Shown: in pieces, positions 62,299 to 64,000 of the stretch
Numbering within the stretch: the stretch's first letter is position 1
How the letters are laid out: every line of letters starts with the position of its first letter
Assembly: GCA_020152595.1 (NCBI GenBank)
Contig: JAIGNY010001448.1
Location: forward strand, 446,001 to 510,000
Length of the DNA: 64,000 nt
Source of the DNA: Chiridota heheva
Lineage: Eukaryota > Echinodermata > Holothuroidea > Apodida > Chiridotidae
Direction of reading: 5' to 3'
The notes under the pieces: model-generated
Database searches by the model: none
Seen by the model: the letters and a program-made list of their open reading frames with translations, nothing else
What the model was told of the DNA's origin: nothing
Translations under genes and position numbers: made by a program

Positions 62299-63149
62299 CT
62301 GTAAGAGGACCAAAGAAAAGAAAAGTCAAAAAACCAGCAACTTTACAGACATACAAGAAATAGAACTTTCTTAAATTGATGCAGGATTTTATACCTTGTC
62401 ATCATCCTCTATAAATTCAAAGAAACATAGTATGAACTTCAGTCATTATACCTATTTCTCTTAAACAGCAAGACATTAATGGACAAGAAATATAAAATAA
62501 GATGTTCAAATAAAGTTTTATTCAATATCATAATTTTCGTGATAGAAAATGAAAGCAAAATAAAAAAACAAGCTCACATACTTATCGAATATTAATTTGA
62601 TAATATCATAAGTGAGTCACTCGTATAATTGTTGTTGAAAATAATTAAGTCTTCCTAAAAACTTATTTTCTTCTTGTAATTTCTACATATTTCTTATGAC
62701 ATAATACTCTTCACCACTTCTGAATAGTTTATTAACACAAAAGGTATTATTTATAACAGTCCATGTATACTGTTTCTCAGGAAAGGACAGTACCTGTATT
62801 CACCCATGACAACATTCATTTGCAAGAAAGTAGAGCATATAAGTATATAGAGCATAGGGTTACTCCATACAAGATGGACCAGAGCTCTTCAGGTCATTGT
62901 CTTGGATTTGCCAATTTTTTTGTATACAAAGCAAACTAACTATTATGCACTTCTACCAAGTTTTGGGTCAATAGCATACCTACATTTCAAAATACGACCT
63001 GTCAAAGACCCTAACCCCAAAAACGTCAGAAACATTTACTAAAATATATCATATATATCATTTTTAAGCTTTTTTGTGGTATCATAACTCCATAAGGCAA
63101 TTGTTTTAAGCAATTGTCTCTCCAACTGGTAGAGAATATCACCTAGAGA
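62299..63149. other. Upstream intron of SPTLC2, nothing recognised
   Basis: I looked on the minus strand for a preceding exon (Met, basic N-terminus, phase-0 donor) and did not find a convincing one. Confidence 0.45.
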
Positions 63150-64000
63150 TATGAAAACCAGTTTGTTTGTTTGTTTGATGAGGTCTTAACGGCACCACGA
63201 CAACGAAGGTCAAATTGTGCCTGAGAGGTCAGATCATTTTAGAGGTAGTAAGGAAAGAGACCAGGGGAAGAATGAGAGAAATTCAAGAACAAAAGCCAGA
63301 AAGCTGTGATCGAGAGAGGAGGTGCATGGGTAAAACTAAAAACAGAGTAGAGAGGGGGTGGAAGAGGAGGATTAAATATGGTTGTAGAGGGATGCATGCT
63401 GAAGGAAGGAGACTATTTTATCTGGAGGATTTTTTTGGAAGAACTCAGCAATTGAGTTGTGGGGAGCGAGAGAAGCTCTGGGAAGGTTGTACAGGGGCAA
63501 GCAAGGAGAACGTGTTGGATTGTAAGGATGCAGTGGCAATTGTTACAGAGGGGTTGGGGAACCAATAAGGAGGTGGGAGTGAGTGAGGTGGGTGTGACCA
63601 ATTCTAAGACGGGTAATATGAACGTTGTCGATCGAGAAAGGTTGTTGATGGTGGATTTGATCGGGATTGTGGGCTGGATAACATGGAGTTTGTTATCAAT
63701 TTGGAAGTTCCATAAGGTTTGCCAGCGGTCACGAACAAGAGAAGCGATAAGCGGTTTGATGTCAGAGAGGGTTTTGGGAAAAGGGGAAGGGAGGAGGTTA
63801 AGGGCAAGCTTAGCGGCTGTATCAGCCCTGTCATTGCCAGGGATGCCAACATGGCTGGGTATCCAGAAGAAAAGAACACTTTTCCTGCAGAGGGTGGGAG
63901 AAAAGAGTTTCGGAGGAGGTGGCAGGTGAGGTTATCCCATTTAAGATTGAGTAATGAAGTAAGAACAGCCTTTGAGTCAGAGAAAATGGCAAAGTGACTA
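63150..64000 (-). pseudogene. RNase H LINE, C-terminal fragment 5 (runs off right edge)
   Basis: Minus strand from 64000: FAIFSDSKAVLTSLL (RNase H catalytic Asp), then after a frame change FFWIPSHVGIPGNDRADTAA (RNase H C-terminal His/Asp block) and IKPLIASLVRDRWQ. Next a segment in a second frame reads RIGHTHLTHSHLL, then CNNCHCILTIQHVLLACP (C-x2-C...H...C knuckle). The 3' end has a CAAA-type tail at about 63160..63176. At least two frameshifts. This is a LINE of the RNase H-bearing group (I/Nimb/Loa-like). Four 3' scraps of the same or related family occur elsewhere in the window. Plus-strand ORFs here are antisense. Confidence 0.82.

Noticed and set aside
61729..62313. 194-codon minus-strand ORF
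   Set aside because: It includes a true SPTLC2 exon but reads through both splice sites into intron and a CATA microsatellite; only 62125..62298 is supported.
63215..63997. Three plus-strand ORFs (up to 156 codons)
   Set aside because: Antisense to the RNase H LINE whose minus-strand text has recognisable RNase H and zinc-knuckle motifs.

Overview
This is AT-rich eukaryotic DNA: long introns, no bacterial-style gene packing, and a dense load of transposable elements. The only host gene I can support is a single minus-strand gene, SPTLC2 (serine palmitoyltransferase long-chain base subunit 2), which runs the length of the window. Eight coding exons are visible, from the N-terminal membrane segment (62298..62125) through the PLP lysine exon (975..756) to an exon cut by the left window edge (115..1). 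Their splice phases join perfectly, giving about 378 contiguous codons. Exon 1 lies above 64000 or is unrecognised; the C-terminal exons lie left of position 1. The protein is clearly animal. DIRS, CR1, RNase H-bearing LINE and hAT/TTAA families suggest a marine invertebrate, possibly an echinoderm or another invertebrate deuterostome; that last step is inference.

Layout. 1-8.9 kb: four SPTLC2 exons, a 3' scrap of an RNase H LINE, a tRNA-headed SINE, a hAT-like element with 8-bp target duplication (2501..3512), a decayed CR1 LINE (3638..5640), and two abutting TTAA-ended elements (6437..7517 and 7514..8571), each with a tRNA-like cassette. 10-14.3 kb: an inverted-repeat element with three 157-bp tandem units, two more TTAA-ended relatives joined end to end, a foldback MITE, then an SPTLC2 exon. 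19.8-27.4 kb: a 7.5-kb DIRS retrotransposon on the gene's strand, with inverted terminal repeats, internal complementary region, gag, RT/RNase H and tyrosine recombinase, all decayed. It is interrupted by a 2.25-kb element carrying a 24-bp minisatellite. 27.8-29.7 kb: two foldback elements and an SPTLC2 exon. 33.8-39 kb: a hAT-like element, a second CR1 LINE (minus) and a plus-strand LINE with ORF1 and a full set of endonuclease motifs but no reverse transcriptase. 39-43.9 kb: small self-complementary hairpins, a 61-T tract, a third TTAA element with tRNA-like cassette, and an SPTLC2 exon. 44-62 kb: the 18-kb intron, with hAT-like MITEs, satellite-like arrays, tandem duplications and a fourth full foldback copy. 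62-64 kb: the first visible SPTLC2 exon and a large RNase H LINE fragment running off the right edge.

Most interesting is a family of roughly 1.03-1.08-kb elements ending in TTAA plus CCC/CCA. Three copies (6437..7517, 7514..8571, 42235..43265) have alignable flanks. Each has a tRNA-like A-box/B-box module at the same position (557-596 bp from one end, same relative strand), yet the modules differ strongly between copies. I describe these as piggyBac-like non-autonomous elements with an internal Pol III-type cassette, a combination I do not recognise. Also notable are a foldback MITE ending 14 bp from an SPTLC2 splice donor, a satellite-bearing element family whose copies carry different internal arrays, and a set of small hairpins with compensatory changes.
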